Shown here: piece after piece, positions 46,280-54,470 of the stretch
Position numbering within the stretch: position 1 is the stretch's first letter
Layout: each line of letters opens with the position of its first letter
Source: Candidatus Zixiibacteriota bacterium
GTDB taxonomy: Bacteria > Zixibacteria > MSB-5A5 > GN15 > PGXB01
Assembly (NCBI GenBank): GCA_016933695.1
Contig: JAFGAL010000001.1
Span: 62,001 to 126,000 of the forward strand
Reading direction: 5' to 3'
Length of the DNA stretch: 64,000 nucleotides
The notes under the pieces: model-generated
The model's input: only the letters and a program-made list of their open reading frames with translations
Told to the model about the DNA's origin: nothing
Database searches by the model: none
Position numbers and translations under genes: made by a program

Positions 46280-46316
46280 AATGCTAACTATAGTATGTAG
46301 ACCTATAGTTAGCATT
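46280..46316. promoter_or_regulatory. C-box-like operator and promoter of the controller gene
   Basis: A perfect 14-bp inverted repeat (AATGCTAACTATAG, 46280-46293, with CTATAGTTAGCATT, 46303-46316) around a 9-bp centre containing TGTAGAC. A weak -35 (TAGACC, 46298-46303) and a -10 (CATAAT, 46321-46326) with 17-bp spacing fall on its right half. This is the layout of C-boxes that controller proteins bind to regulate their own operon. Palindrome seen; function inferred from the adjacent C gene. Confidence 0.75.
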
Positions 46317-46348
46317 ATTGCATAATACATTTTCAAAAGGATGTAAGT

Positions 46349-46561
46349 TTGTCTAAGATTTTAAAAGAATTTGGGCGCAATGTCAGAAGGGAAAGATTGA
46401 ACAAGAATCTTTCTCAAGAGGAATTGGGCTTTAAGGCAGGATTACATCGCACATATATAGGCATGATAGAACGAGGAGAGAAGAATATTACTTTGGGCAA
46501 TATTTCAAAAATCGCAAAGGCATTGAAAATTCCGATCACCAGGTTATTTGATAATGAATGA
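46349..46561 (+). CDS. XRE-type controller (C) protein of the restriction-modification system
   Basis: 70 residues, nearly all one helix-turn-helix domain (about 8-65): VRRERLNKNLSQEELGFKAGLHRTYIGMIERGEKNITLGNISKIAKAL. The length and sequence are typical of C proteins, which delay endonuclease expression until methylation is complete. The start appears to be TTG at 46349 with AAAGGA 8 nt upstream, and a palindromic C-box precedes it. It overlaps the endonuclease gene by 8 nt. Codon use is A+T-rich, like the rest of the island. Confidence 0.9.
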   Translation: MSKILKEFGRNVRRERLNKNLSQEELGFKAGLHRTYIGMIERGEKNITLGNISKIAKALKIPITRLFDNE

Positions 46562-47504
46562 AGAGAAATGGAATAAATACTTAGATAAAGTATTCGGTGT
46601 TGATCTAGAAGTTTTCTATTTAGCGCTTGAAGAAAGCGTAAGTGCTAGAGGATACATCCATGGTGCTATAGCGGAAGTCCTATTGACGAAATCGTTAGAG
46701 GATTCCGGATTTGAGTGGATTAGAATTAAAGAGAAACCAAGTGGTGGTTTCAATGCCAAAAGTGCCGAAGCCAGAGGAGATTTTTACATTCGAGAAAAAG
46801 ACTCACAAAATGAGTATTTCGTAATTGAATGTAAGGGTGTCAAAACGAATGCGGAAAAGCATGCGGGATTGAATACTCAAGATAAGGTTTTTAAGTATCT
46901 CAAGAAATTTGCATTCCCCGCTGATGATAGTATAACGAAAAGATATGACGGGGGCCTAAAAAAATACCAGAGTAAAAAAGCTGAATGGGAAGGGCAAAAT
47001 CCCGGGAAGACATTCCCAGACTTTAACTGGCCAAAAGATTATCCCGGATGTGATTCAGTCGATTTAACCGGATTATGGCCTGACGTTAAATCTCTCAAAG
47101 AATGGGTTTTTTCGTATAGTGAGGATGATTTCTCTGAAGACGCTTACTGGAACTGTACCGCACCGATAGCTTTGCTACAAACTCATATGCCTTCTGTAAG
47201 AGTAGCTCCCATAACAGAAATAAAGCAGGCCGGCCCCTTAACAATAGATTTCAATATTTTGGCGGTTGATCTCTTTTTAAGGACAGGGAAACATGAATTC
47301 GTATTTATGAATCCCGAGAAAATTAGTCATTCTCCTACATCTCCAGAACACCTCTATCAGAATTATACTATTGACGTTTTGATCAAAGAAAAGAAACCAG
47401 GTACTACAATAGTACCACCTTGGTATAGCAGCATACATGACTGTATAAGTGCCACCAATCCTCCAAGACGACAGCTCGACGAAAGTCAAATTGATTCTAG
47501 ATAA
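46554..47504 (+). CDS. Type II-like restriction endonuclease, PD-(D/E)XK fold
   Basis: 316 residues from ATG 46554. A nuclease core is readable: D76 in ARGDFYI, then E92 and K94 in FVIECKG (D-x15-E-x-K), with a possible helper glutamate at E41. The remaining ~200 residues are unfamiliar and probably hold the DNA-recognition part. It is placed between the C gene (8-nt overlap) and the methylase, as the endonuclease is in C-controlled systems. The A+T-rich composition suggests transfer. Specificity cannot be told; the methylase type suggests a bipartite site. Could alternatively be a type IV-like nuclease, but context argues against it. Confidence 0.8.
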   Translation: MNEEKWNKYLDKVFGVDLEVFYLALEESVSARGYIHGAIAEVLLTKSLEDSGFEWIRIKEKPSGGFNAKSAEARGDFYIREKDSQNEYFVIECKGVKTNAEKHAGLNTQDKVFKYLKKFAFPADDSITKRYDGGLKKYQSKKAEWEGQNPGKTFPDFNWPKDYPGCDSVDLTGLWPDVKSLKEWVFSYSEDDFSEDAYWNCTAPIALLQTHMPSVRVAPITEIKQAGPLTIDFNILAVDLFLRTGKHEFVFMNPEKISHSPTSPEHLYQNYTIDVLIKEKKPGTTIVPPWYSSIHDCISATNPPRRQLDESQIDSR

Positions 47505-47537
47505 TTTTAAAAAGTGATTGACATAGCCACTCAAATG

Positions 47538-47566
47538 TTGACATATTAACACAAATGTGTCATAGT
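47538..47566 (+). promoter_or_regulatory. Promoter of the methylase gene
   Basis: TTGACA (47538-47543), 17-nt spacer, CATAGT (47561-47566). A second TTGACA lies about 22 bp upstream with CATATT at 18 nt. TGACA...TGTCA arms span the promoter, a possible operator. GAGGAG stands 6 nt before the ATG. Confidence 0.55.
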
Positions 47567-47579
47567 AGAGGAGCGGTCA

Positions 47580-49661
47580 ATGTCAAACAATCTAAGTCTC
47601 TTTAGTGAAAAGAGTTACAACAATAACGATCATCTTTCAAAATCTGATAAGCTGTTAAACATCTTTGAAGACATTCACAATCATATCTACGCCAATGATG
47701 GATTGTCATCCCAAGAAGCCTTTGTAGAAATGTTAGATATTCTTTTTGTCAAAGTCTTTGATGAAAAGAGTGTTGAATCTAGTCAGTTTAGTATCTCCGC
47801 TTCTGAGTATGAAATTGTACAAAAGGGCGGCAAGTCAGATAAATTCTTTAAGAGGTTTAATAGCCTCTATAAAAAAACCGCAGAGTATTTTTCAGACGTA
47901 ATTGACAAGAAACGTGGATTTAAGTTAAAAAACTCAACCCTTGCCTATATTGTTAACAAACTCCAAACTATTAATCTATCTGAATCATCGAGTGATGTAA
48001 AAGGTCTAGCCTTTCAGAAATTTTTATATTCTAAGCAAAGAAGTGAACGAGGTCAATTTTTTACACCAGAACCTATTGTAAAGCTATGTGTAAATTTCCT
48101 AAAACCATCCACGAAGGATTTGATCCTAGACCCTGCCTGTGGAAGTGGAGGATTTCTTTCTTTAGTTGCACACTACGTAATTAACAACACTCACAGCAAA
48201 AGCAATAAGAAAGTAACAGATTTCATAGAAAGTAGACTCTTAGGTATTGAGATCAATCAATTAGCAGCAAAAGTAGCGAAAATGAGAATGTTACTGGAAC
48301 ATAATGGTCATTCTAATATTTGTGTAGCTGATTCTCTTTCTGATTGGAGTGAATTGAATCTCGAATTGTCAAAATGTATAAACAATGGTGGATCTTTTGA
48401 GGGTAAATTTGATTTAATTTTAACCAATCCACCTTTTGGTTCAAAAGGTAAAATTCGAGATGAATCTGTTCTTCGGAGGTTTTCCCTGGCTCATAAATGG
48501 ATTAGTAAATCAAAAGGGTATTTTTCATCTGAACAGATTCAAAATGGTCAAGTACCTGATATCCTATTTATAGAAAGATGTATAGACTTTTTGAAAGACA
48601 ATGGTCGTATGGCTATTGTTTTACCTAATGGCATATTTGAAAATCCAAGCCTTGAGTATGTGCGAAGTTATATTAAAAGTAGAACTAGCATATTGGCAGT
48701 CGTAAAACTTCCTTATGAAACATTCGTTCCATTCGGTACTGGCGTTAAAGCTTCACTATTATTCATACAAAAATCACCAAGAGGTAATTTAGATAGGAAC
48801 AATCAGAATGATGGTTCCATCTTCTTTGGTGTAATAAACAAATTGGGCTATGCCGGAAATAAAAATGGCTCACCAACATACCTACGAGATTCCAACGGTA
48901 GGCTCATTACCGATAAAGACGGATCACCAAAACTTGATGAGGATGTTTCTAATGTAATAGAAGATTTTGATAAATTCCAGGCTGGGAACTTTACTAATGG
49001 CATTGAGGATAGGTATTTTATTAAGAGTTCTGATTGCAGATCACGATTAGATTATGATTTCTATAAGCCTTCATATAGAAAACTAGAGATTATGCTTAAT
49101 AGGAATGGTGAACACCTTGGGAACGTGGTGAAATTGGTAAAACGTATTGTGCCAAAAAAGAAATATGAAGGGAAAGAAGTAGAGTATGTTGAATTAGCTG
49201 ATATAAATAGTGAATACCTTGAAATTACAAATTCAACCAACATGTTCTTTCATGATTTACCAAGTAGGGCAACCTATATTCTAAAAGAAGGCGACATTGT
49301 TACTGCAGTAGCTGGTAACTCGATTGGATCAAGAAAGCACATGACGGCACTTGTATCAAAAGCGTATGATGGCGCTATTGCCACAAACGGATTAAGAATA
49401 TTGAAGCCAGTTGGCGATTTGGATCCTTATTATTTACTCTATTTTCTAAGAACTGAGATATTCCTAAAACAAGTTTTAAGATTTAGAACCGGCGCAGCAA
49501 TTCCAGCGGTCTCTGACGATGATTTACTGAGAATTCAAATATATTTGCCTGATAAGAAGAAACAGCAACAAATCGCAGACGTTGTAAAGAAGGGGTTTGA
49601 GCTAAGACTAAGATCACGTCAATTGTTGGATGAAGTTGATATAGGTGTTCCTAGTTATTAG
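47580..49661 (+). CDS. N6-adenine DNA methyltransferase fused to an HsdS-like specificity domain
   Basis: 693 residues. Residues about 20-155 resemble the helical N-terminus of HsdM. The methyltransferase core has motif I LDPACGSGGFLSL (about 200) and motif IV LTNPPFGSKG (about 284), the type I/gamma N6-adenine pattern, preceded by RGQFFTPEPIVKL. From about 495 to the end is one type I S-subunit half: a target-recognition domain (VEYVELADINSEYLEI, LKEGDIVTAVAGNSIGS) plus the conserved coiled-coil tail (KKKQQQIADVV). With a single half-S domain, a dimer would recognise a symmetric split sequence, as in AhdI-like type IIH systems. A+T-rich, island-type codons. Confidence 0.88.
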   Translation: MSNNLSLFSEKSYNNNDHLSKSDKLLNIFEDIHNHIYANDGLSSQEAFVEMLDILFVKVFDEKSVESSQFSISASEYEIVQKGGKSDKFFKRFNSLYKKTAEYFSDVIDKKRGFKLKNSTLAYIVNKLQTINLSESSSDVKGLAFQKFLYSKQRSERGQFFTPEPIVKLCVNFLKPSTKDLILDPACGSGGFLSLVAHYVINNTHSKSNKKVTDFIESRLLGIEINQLAAKVAKMRMLLEHNGHSNICVADSLSDWSELNLELSKCINNGGSFEGKFDLILTNPPFGSKGKIRDESVLRRFSLAHKWISKSKGYFSSEQIQNGQVPDILFIERCIDFLKDNGRMAIVLPNGIFENPSLEYVRSYIKSRTSILAVVKLPYETFVPFGTGVKASLLFIQKSPRGNLDRNNQNDGSIFFGVINKLGYAGNKNGSPTYLRDSNGRLITDKDGSPKLDEDVSNVIEDFDKFQAGNFTNGIEDRYFIKSSDCRSRLDYDFYKPSYRKLEIMLNRNGEHLGNVVKLVKRIVPKKKYEGKEVEYVELADINSEYLEITNSTNMFFHDLPSRATYILKEGDIVTAVAGNSIGSRKHMTALVSKAYDGAIATNGLRILKPVGDLDPYYLLYFLRTEIFLKQVLRFRTGAAIPAVSDDDLLRIQIYLPDKKKQQQIADVVKKGFELRLRSRQLLDEVDIGVPSY

Positions 49662-49700
49662 ATCTTTGGACAATACGATGAAAAGTAATTGCCCCGATGG

Positions 49701-49724
49701 CCCGCCCTATGGTGGGTTTCTTCT
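49701..49724 (+). terminator. Terminator after the methylase gene
   Basis: CCCGCC/GGTGGG stem with CTAT loop (one G-U) followed by TTTCTTCTTT, 40 nt after the stop. Confidence 0.6.
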
Positions 49725-49749
49725 TTCGTAATAACTCCATAATAACATT

Positions 49750-49772
49750 TCCACGGCAGAGCTGTGGATTAC
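49750..49772. repeat. 24-bp palindromic repeat, copy 2
   Basis: CCACGGC-AGA-GCTGTGG followed by ATTACA. Same core and spacing as copy 1, with one G-T in the stem. Confidence 0.7.
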
Positions 49773-49780
49773 AGAAAAGA

Positions 49781-49842
49781 TGTCGAAACTACCCTTTGAA
49801 AACTTCCTTCGAAAACTCAGGACCTTCGGCAGGAGTTTCGAC
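49781..49842. repeat. Inverted repeat remnant in the right flank of the island
   Basis: GTCGAAACT (49781-49789) and AGTTTCGAC (49834-49842) form perfect 9-bp arms around a 44-nt centre rich in CCTTCG units. A further hairpin ATGACGC/GCGTCAT lies at about 49883-49900. The stretch 49662-50137 has no credible gene: it consists of terminator, palindromic repeats and this element, looking like remains of a small non-coding mobile element. Confidence 0.5.
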
Positions 49843-49931
49843 CCATTCCTCCCCGGTTACGGCAACTTTTATAGGGTTTCTCATGACGCTTGCGCGTCAT
49901 TCGGAACCACGACCTACTATCACCATACAAC

Positions 49932-49955
49932 CCCACAGCAGAGCTGTGGGTTACA
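49932..49955. repeat. 24-bp palindromic repeat, copy 3
   Basis: CCCACAGC-AGA-GCTGTGGG followed by TTACA; perfect 8-bp stem. Compared with copy 1 both arms changed together (A-T to G-C), keeping the pairing. Confidence 0.75.
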
Positions 49956-50137
49956 AATTATTAGACATCTGGCCAATCAACGCTTGTCTATTTTCCCCCA
50001 AGTATAGTAAAAACTCGTGAACTTTTTTCCCTGTTTTTGGTTACAGAGACCAACGTCCGGGGATATCCGGATTTATGGCCAAGACTGGGCTGAAATTGAA
50101 CAGGTTTGGCCCGCACATGAGACAACGAGGAATTACC

Positions 50138-50416
50138 ATGGCGTTGAAAGAACCCCATACCGGCTATAAACGGGTATACACCCGAAAAGGGCTGAAAGCA
50201 TATACGTATCGCGGGTGTCCGCTGACCAATAACCGCACCCCCTGGTGTTTCAAACTGTGTACACCGAATACCGACGGAATCGGTTTTTGCGGTCGCGTGG
50301 CACCTCATGGATTCAAGAGCCGGATCCAGCAGGGAATCGAGGATTATAAAAAACAACAGGCGGACGCATTGACCGGGCCTCTCAATCCGGAGGCGAATTC
50401 CAACAAAGACGCATGA
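50138..50416 (+). CDS. Small cysteine-containing hypothetical protein
   Basis: 92 residues from ATG 50138, chosen because ACGAGG lies 8 nt before it. Basic and Tyr/Lys-rich N-terminus, four cysteines in YRGCPLTNNRTPWCFKLCTP and GFCGR, which could hold a metal, then a helical polar tail. No signal peptide. The family is not recognised, although similar short proteins of uncultured bacteria come to mind. Its base composition is like the chromosome, not the island, and it sits between repeat copies 3 and 4. Confidence 0.55.
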   Translation: MALKEPHTGYKRVYTRKGLKAYTYRGCPLTNNRTPWCFKLCTPNTDGIGFCGRVAPHGFKSRIQQGIEDYKKQQADALTGPLNPEANSNKDA

Positions 50417-50448
50417 TTTAACCGGGCAGGTGGCACGATGGGTATCGG

Positions 50449-50472
50449 CCCATAGCAGAGCTGTGGGTTACA
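50449..50472. repeat. 24-bp palindromic repeat, copy 4 (right edge)
   Basis: CCCATAGC-AGA-GCTGTGGG followed by TTACA. The arms pair with one G-T. ATCGG occurs shortly before both this copy and copy 1. Confidence 0.75.
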
Positions 50473-50507
50473 AGTTGTCACCACCGCCTAAGAGTCACGT
50501 CCATATC

Positions 50508-52886
50508 CTATTCAACCCGTAACACATCGGCGGGGTTGGTGGTGGCGGTTTTGAGGATTTTAAAGCCGATAGTCAGAAACGTCAACAGCAGCGCCGATGC
50601 CACCACCAGCATGAACGTGAACCATTCAAACTCTGTTCGATAAGCGTACGTATCCAGCCAGCGTGACAAAGAATAATCGGTGAGTGGCCACACCAGCAGA
50701 CCGGCGACCATCACCAGCAGGATGAATTCCCCGGTCAGCAGTCTGACAACTGATGTCAACGACGCGCCCAGGCATTTGCGAATGCCGATCTCCCGAACCC
50801 GCCGTTCCATGATGAACGATATCAAACCCAACAGACCGAAAACGGCGATCAGGATCGCCAGCACCGAAGAGATGTAACAAAGCGACATGAACTTCTTCTC
50901 TTTCATATAGCTCTCCCCCATGATGTTGGTCAGCAGGTGCCCCTGAAAAGCGGTAGTGGGGAAAACCCGTTCCCAGATGCGTTTCATCTCCGGCATGATG
51001 TTGCTTGTCGCACCGTCGGGAATATGCACCGCAAGGATGCGTGAGTACGGCGAATTGGCGGTAATCATGCAGGGGAAAACCGGGTTGTGCAGAGAGAGCG
51101 GATAAAAATCTTTCACTATACCGACCACGGTCAGTGGGCCTCTGGAGGTGGACAGTTCGGCACCAATCGGATCTGCCAGGCCGAGTTGTTCGGCGGCGGT
51201 TTCATTGATGAGGGTGATATCGTTCCGGCCGGCGACGGCATCATCGGAGAGCCAGTGTCCGCCGACCAGTTCGAAATCGAACGTGGAACAGAAATTGTCA
51301 TCACCCGTGAACGTGTTCAAGACCTTGAGTTCGTCTTCGCTCTGCCCGGCGGGGTATGCCGTGGTTATCCACATGACACTCTCACCGGGAGCGCTTACGG
51401 TCAGAGTCGCACCGGTCACGCCCAGCGCCTCGCATTCCCGTTTCACGATTTCCTTCTGTCCCGGAGTCGCATCATCGCCGAATTCGAACAACCAGACATT
51501 GTGGGGAGTAAACCCGTAGTCGAAATGATCAATGAAATGCATCTGCCGCTCTACGCCCACGGTGAATCCGGCCAGACCGATGGCAATAAACGCCTGCACC
51601 ACCACCAGCACTTTTCGGAGTCTCGATTTTCCCGAACCGGTCGAAAGATGACGTGAGAACATACCGCCCGGCCATTGCCGCACCATGAGGACGGCGGGAT
51701 AACTTCCGGCGATAACGCCCACGATAAAAACCAGAATCGGGGCGGCCAGCCAGACAAAGAGATTGTCAAGTAAACCGACCTCCAGACTCTTGCCGACATA
51801 TGCTTCCAGATACGGAATCGACAGGTCATAAAGCACCAATCCGATGACCATGGACAGCGAGGACAGCAAGACAGATTCGCCCAGGAATTGCGCGATCAGT
51901 TGTGTTGGGTTCGCACCGGCCATCGATCGTGCCAGAAGCTCCCGTCGCCGATGGAAAATGCGGGCGGTCGAAAGATTGACATAATTGAAACAGGCCATCA
52001 GCAGCAGCAACACACCGATCCCGATAAACAGATAGACATCGTTTATCGAGCCGGACGGGCCGAGTTCATCGCTCAGGTGCGATGTGAAATAAAGCTCTTT
52101 CAAGCTTTGGGTATGCAAGTGGTAATTGCGAGATTCATCCCCCAGATGCGAAGCCAGAACATCACGCAATCCCGCATCGACCGATTCGGGGCGCACGCCC
52201 TCGGACAGCAGGACGAACGTATGCGCATCGAAGGTGCCGAAATCGTTCCATTCATTCAAATCTATGCCCATGCTTTCCAGCGTGGCCAGGGAAGCAATAC
52301 AATCGGTATGAATCCGCGTATTGGTCGGCAGGTCTTCCATGATACCGGTGACCATGAGCATGATCGAATCGTGAATCGCGACGGTCTTGCCAACGGGATC
52401 GGTCCCCGCGAACAGGGTCTTGCTTACGCTTTCGGAAATCACGACAGAATATGGTCGACTCAGCGCCAATAACGAATCACCCCGAACAAGCGGGATCGTG
52501 AACATGGAAAAGACGGACGGATCGGCCAGCAGAAATTTGGGTTCATTGAATTCACGGTCATTATCGACCTGAATAGTAACATCGCCGGCATTATACACAC
52601 GCACCTGCTCTTCGACTCCCGGGACAGTCTCTTTCAGCGACCGGCCAAGCGGGAACATGATCGATGCCATATAATTGATCAGGTCTCCCTGCGTACGGTT
52701 TCCTCCAATGCGATAGATGCGATCAGCCTTGTCATGACACCGCTCATAACCCATTTCATAATTGGCATAGGACAAAATAAGCAGACTTGCTCCCAGGGCA
52801 ATCGACAGGCCGAACATGGTAATCGCCACGTACAGTTTCTGTTTTCGGAGGGCTTTGCAGGCAAACGACAGGAAATGAAAAGTCAT
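50508..52886 (-). CDS. MacB/FtsX-like ABC transporter permease (duplicated)
   Basis: 792 residues with the tandem MacB-periplasmic-core plus FtsX layout: N-terminal helix (about 18-40), large extracytoplasmic domain (about 45-270), three helices (about 280-410), a second long helix-plus-periplasmic domain (about 425-670) and three more helices to the end, with the FtsX signature RRVREIGIRKCLGAS near 710. This is typical of mechanotransmission permeases that export peptides, lipoproteins or drugs in FCB bacteria. No ATPase partner is next to it, so it must use one encoded elsewhere. N-terminal NxTGE-like MacB features were not seen. Confidence 0.88.
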   Translation of the reverse strand: MTFHFLSFACKALRKQKLYVAITMFGLSIALGASLLILSYANYEMGYERCHDKADRIYRIGGNRTQGDLINYMASIMFPLGRSLKETVPGVEEQVRVYNAGDVTIQVDNDREFNEPKFLLADPSVFSMFTIPLVRGDSLLALSRPYSVVISESVSKTLFAGTDPVGKTVAIHDSIMLMVTGIMEDLPTNTRIHTDCIASLATLESMGIDLNEWNDFGTFDAHTFVLLSEGVRPESVDAGLRDVLASHLGDESRNYHLHTQSLKELYFTSHLSDELGPSGSINDVYLFIGIGVLLLLMACFNYVNLSTARIFHRRRELLARSMAGANPTQLIAQFLGESVLLSSLSMVIGLVLYDLSIPYLEAYVGKSLEVGLLDNLFVWLAAPILVFIVGVIAGSYPAVLMVRQWPGGMFSRHLSTGSGKSRLRKVLVVVQAFIAIGLAGFTVGVERQMHFIDHFDYGFTPHNVWLFEFGDDATPGQKEIVKRECEALGVTGATLTVSAPGESVMWITTAYPAGQSEDELKVLNTFTGDDNFCSTFDFELVGGHWLSDDAVAGRNDITLINETAAEQLGLADPIGAELSTSRGPLTVVGIVKDFYPLSLHNPVFPCMITANSPYSRILAVHIPDGATSNIMPEMKRIWERVFPTTAFQGHLLTNIMGESYMKEKKFMSLCYISSVLAILIAVFGLLGLISFIMERRVREIGIRKCLGASLTSVVRLLTGEFILLVMVAGLLVWPLTDYSLSRWLDTYAYRTEFEWFTFMLVVASALLLTFLTIGFKILKTATTNPADVLRVE

Positions 52887-53103
52887 GATGGCGCCTCACA
52901 CATTAAAATCGTTCTCACGTATTACCGTTGTGATGTGCAGGATTTTCATACGTTCCCAATGATATTTAAACCTGATGATACAATGGGAATTACGCATGAT
53001 GATATCATGAAGTTTCACTGTCGCGGTCGGAATAAATACGGCATGTCGTTTATCTGGTAGTGAATAACTCTATCGGCCACTCTCTTATTGCGAAAAATCG
53101 GAT

Positions 53104-53132
53104 TTGACATATATTATGGGTGACAAATACTG
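53104..53132 (+). promoter_or_regulatory. Candidate promoter of the 53159 gene
   Basis: TTGACA (53104-53109) with weak ATACTG at 17 nt. Only the -35 is convincing. The rest of 52887-53158 shows no gene. Confidence 0.35.
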
Positions 53133-53158
53133 TCCATTCAATTCCTTCAGGAGGATCT

Positions 53159-53968
53159 ATGCCAGCAAACAGAACATATCGCATTCGTGCGTTTATCGTT
53201 ATCGCAATCATGCTTGCCGGGACAATCGCTGTCGCGGAAGTGCCGAAGACGTTTACTTATCAGGGGCGGTTGACCGACGGATCAGGCACACCGGTTACCA
53301 ACGGCAATTATTCCATCGTGTTTCGGATGTATACGGTCGAAACCGGCGGGTCCGCGTTCTGGGCCAGCGACCGGATGACCGTGAGTGTGGTCGACGGGTT
53401 ATTCTCCGTGAAACTCGGGCCGTTCCCGACCAGTGTTTTTTCAGAGGACAGTTCGCGCTGGCTGGGGATTACGGTCGGCGGTGACGATGAGATCTCCCCG
53501 CGCACGCAACTGCAAGCGGTGCCCTATGCATTTTATGCCGACGAAGCGGGAATGTCGCGACCGATCATGTGGTCGGGCGGATGCTCATCGCACGGCCAGG
53601 TAACCGGCTTTACGCGCTATTGCACCGATGTGGAGGATTTCAACACGGCCGACGGGTATTTGACCGTGATGGAAAACGGAACCTTCACCGTGGAGACGGC
53701 GGGGTTTTACCGGATCAACGCCTGGAGCCTTAACCTATCGTCAATGTCCGCATCGGTCAGCGTTCGCAAGAACGGCGCTAATATTCATGAGTCATCATTC
53801 AACACGCAGGACGACTGGATAACGCTCTCCGCCGATGTGACCTGGTATTTCGATGTGGGCGACGTGTTGGATGTATGGTACTATTCCAACAGCGGCGACT
53901 ATAATTATTACAGCTATGACGGAAGCTGTTGTTACAGCCGTCTGCAGGTGACCTACGTCGGGCCATGA
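53159..53968 (+). CDS. Secreted protein with C-terminal C1q/TNF-like jelly-roll-like domain
   Basis: 269 residues from ATG 53159, with AGGAGG 5 nt upstream. Signal peptide about 1-27 (ending TIAVAE). The N-terminal part PKTFTYQGRLTDGSGTPVTNGNYSIVFRMY and FSVKLGPFP...LGITVGGDDEISPRTQLQAVPYAFYA is a module often found at the start of large secreted proteins of FCB and Myxococcota bacteria. The C-terminal ~110 residues (GTFTVETAGFYRINAW, SVRKNG, VGDVLDVWYYS) resemble a C1q-like jelly roll. Role unknown. Followed by a UUCG-loop terminator. Confidence 0.75.
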   Translation: MPANRTYRIRAFIVIAIMLAGTIAVAEVPKTFTYQGRLTDGSGTPVTNGNYSIVFRMYTVETGGSAFWASDRMTVSVVDGLFSVKLGPFPTSVFSEDSSRWLGITVGGDDEISPRTQLQAVPYAFYADEAGMSRPIMWSGGCSSHGQVTGFTRYCTDVEDFNTADGYLTVMENGTFTVETAGFYRINAWSLNLSSMSASVSVRKNGANIHESSFNTQDDWITLSADVTWYFDVGDVLDVWYYSNSGDYNYYSYDGSCCYSRLQVTYVGP

Positions 53969-54078
53969 CCGGCAGGATTATGCATGAACGCCGGGGGGCG
54001 TCATTGTGAGGAGTGCAAACGACGATACAATCTCCAAACAAATAGTGTTGTAGCATGCCAATGACAGGCAAATCGTAC

Positions 54079-54106
54079 GGGCGCATTTCGATGCGCCCTT
54101 TGTTTT
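54079..54106 (+). terminator. Terminator with UUCG tetraloop after the 53159 gene
   Basis: Perfect 8-bp stem GGGCGCAT/ATGCGCCC closed by TTCG, followed by TTTGTTTT. The remaining 53969-54335 contains nothing else that I can support. Confidence 0.85.
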
Positions 54107-54335
54107 ATGCCCGAATTTTCCACCACAAACAATCAGCCTGCCGGGGACTTTCGGTTCGGGAGTCAGTCCCGACTTACAATACAAACGAAATCAGGCGGCG
54201 GGATTGCCGGCAGTAGTTTTTTTACACTTGCTGGAAAGTCTCGCGCATGAGTAGCTTTTCATCGTGAAAAGGCCAAAACGACTCATCAAGATACCAATTG
54301 TATAACAACAACTTAGAAGTATTTTTATTTTTCCT

Positions 54336-54363
54336 TTGACATATTTTTTGAAACTCCTATAAT
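54336..54363 (+). promoter_or_regulatory. Strong promoter of the marR-SSS-carbamoyltransferase-asnB operon
   Basis: Perfect TTGACA (54336-54341) and perfect TATAAT (54358-54363) with a 16-nt spacer, the best consensus match in the window. About 100 nt of A+T-rich leader follows before the marR ATG and contains two palindromes. Confidence 0.85.
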
Positions 54364-54378
54364 ATGAGAACTGAAATA

Positions 54379-54413
54379 TTAATTACAACACAAATAATTT
54401 GTATTGTAATTAA
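54379..54413. promoter_or_regulatory. 35-bp palindromic operator, probably for the MarR regulator
   Basis: Arms of 17 bp (54379-54395 and 54397-54413) around a single central base match at all but one position: outer TTAATTACAA/TTGTAATTAA, inner ACAAAT/ATTTGT. It begins 16 nt after the -10, over the start-point region, so a bound protein would repress. Confidence 0.75.
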
Positions 54414-54430
54414 ATGTTTAGAAGTGTCGC

Positions 54431-54449
54431 ACAAATGCAACACATTTGT
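54431..54449. promoter_or_regulatory. Second, shorter operator-like palindrome
   Basis: ACAAATG and CATTTGT separated by 5 nt. The ACAAAT/ATTTGT half-sites are the same as in the inner part of the 35-bp palindrome just upstream, suggesting a second binding site of the same regulator. Confidence 0.6.
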
Positions 54450-54470
54450 AACCAATAGCTTAGAGGGATT

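Noticed and set aside
49697-50020. 107-codon frame in the island's right flank
   Set aside because: It reads straight through terminator and palindromic repeats; the product is repeat-derived.
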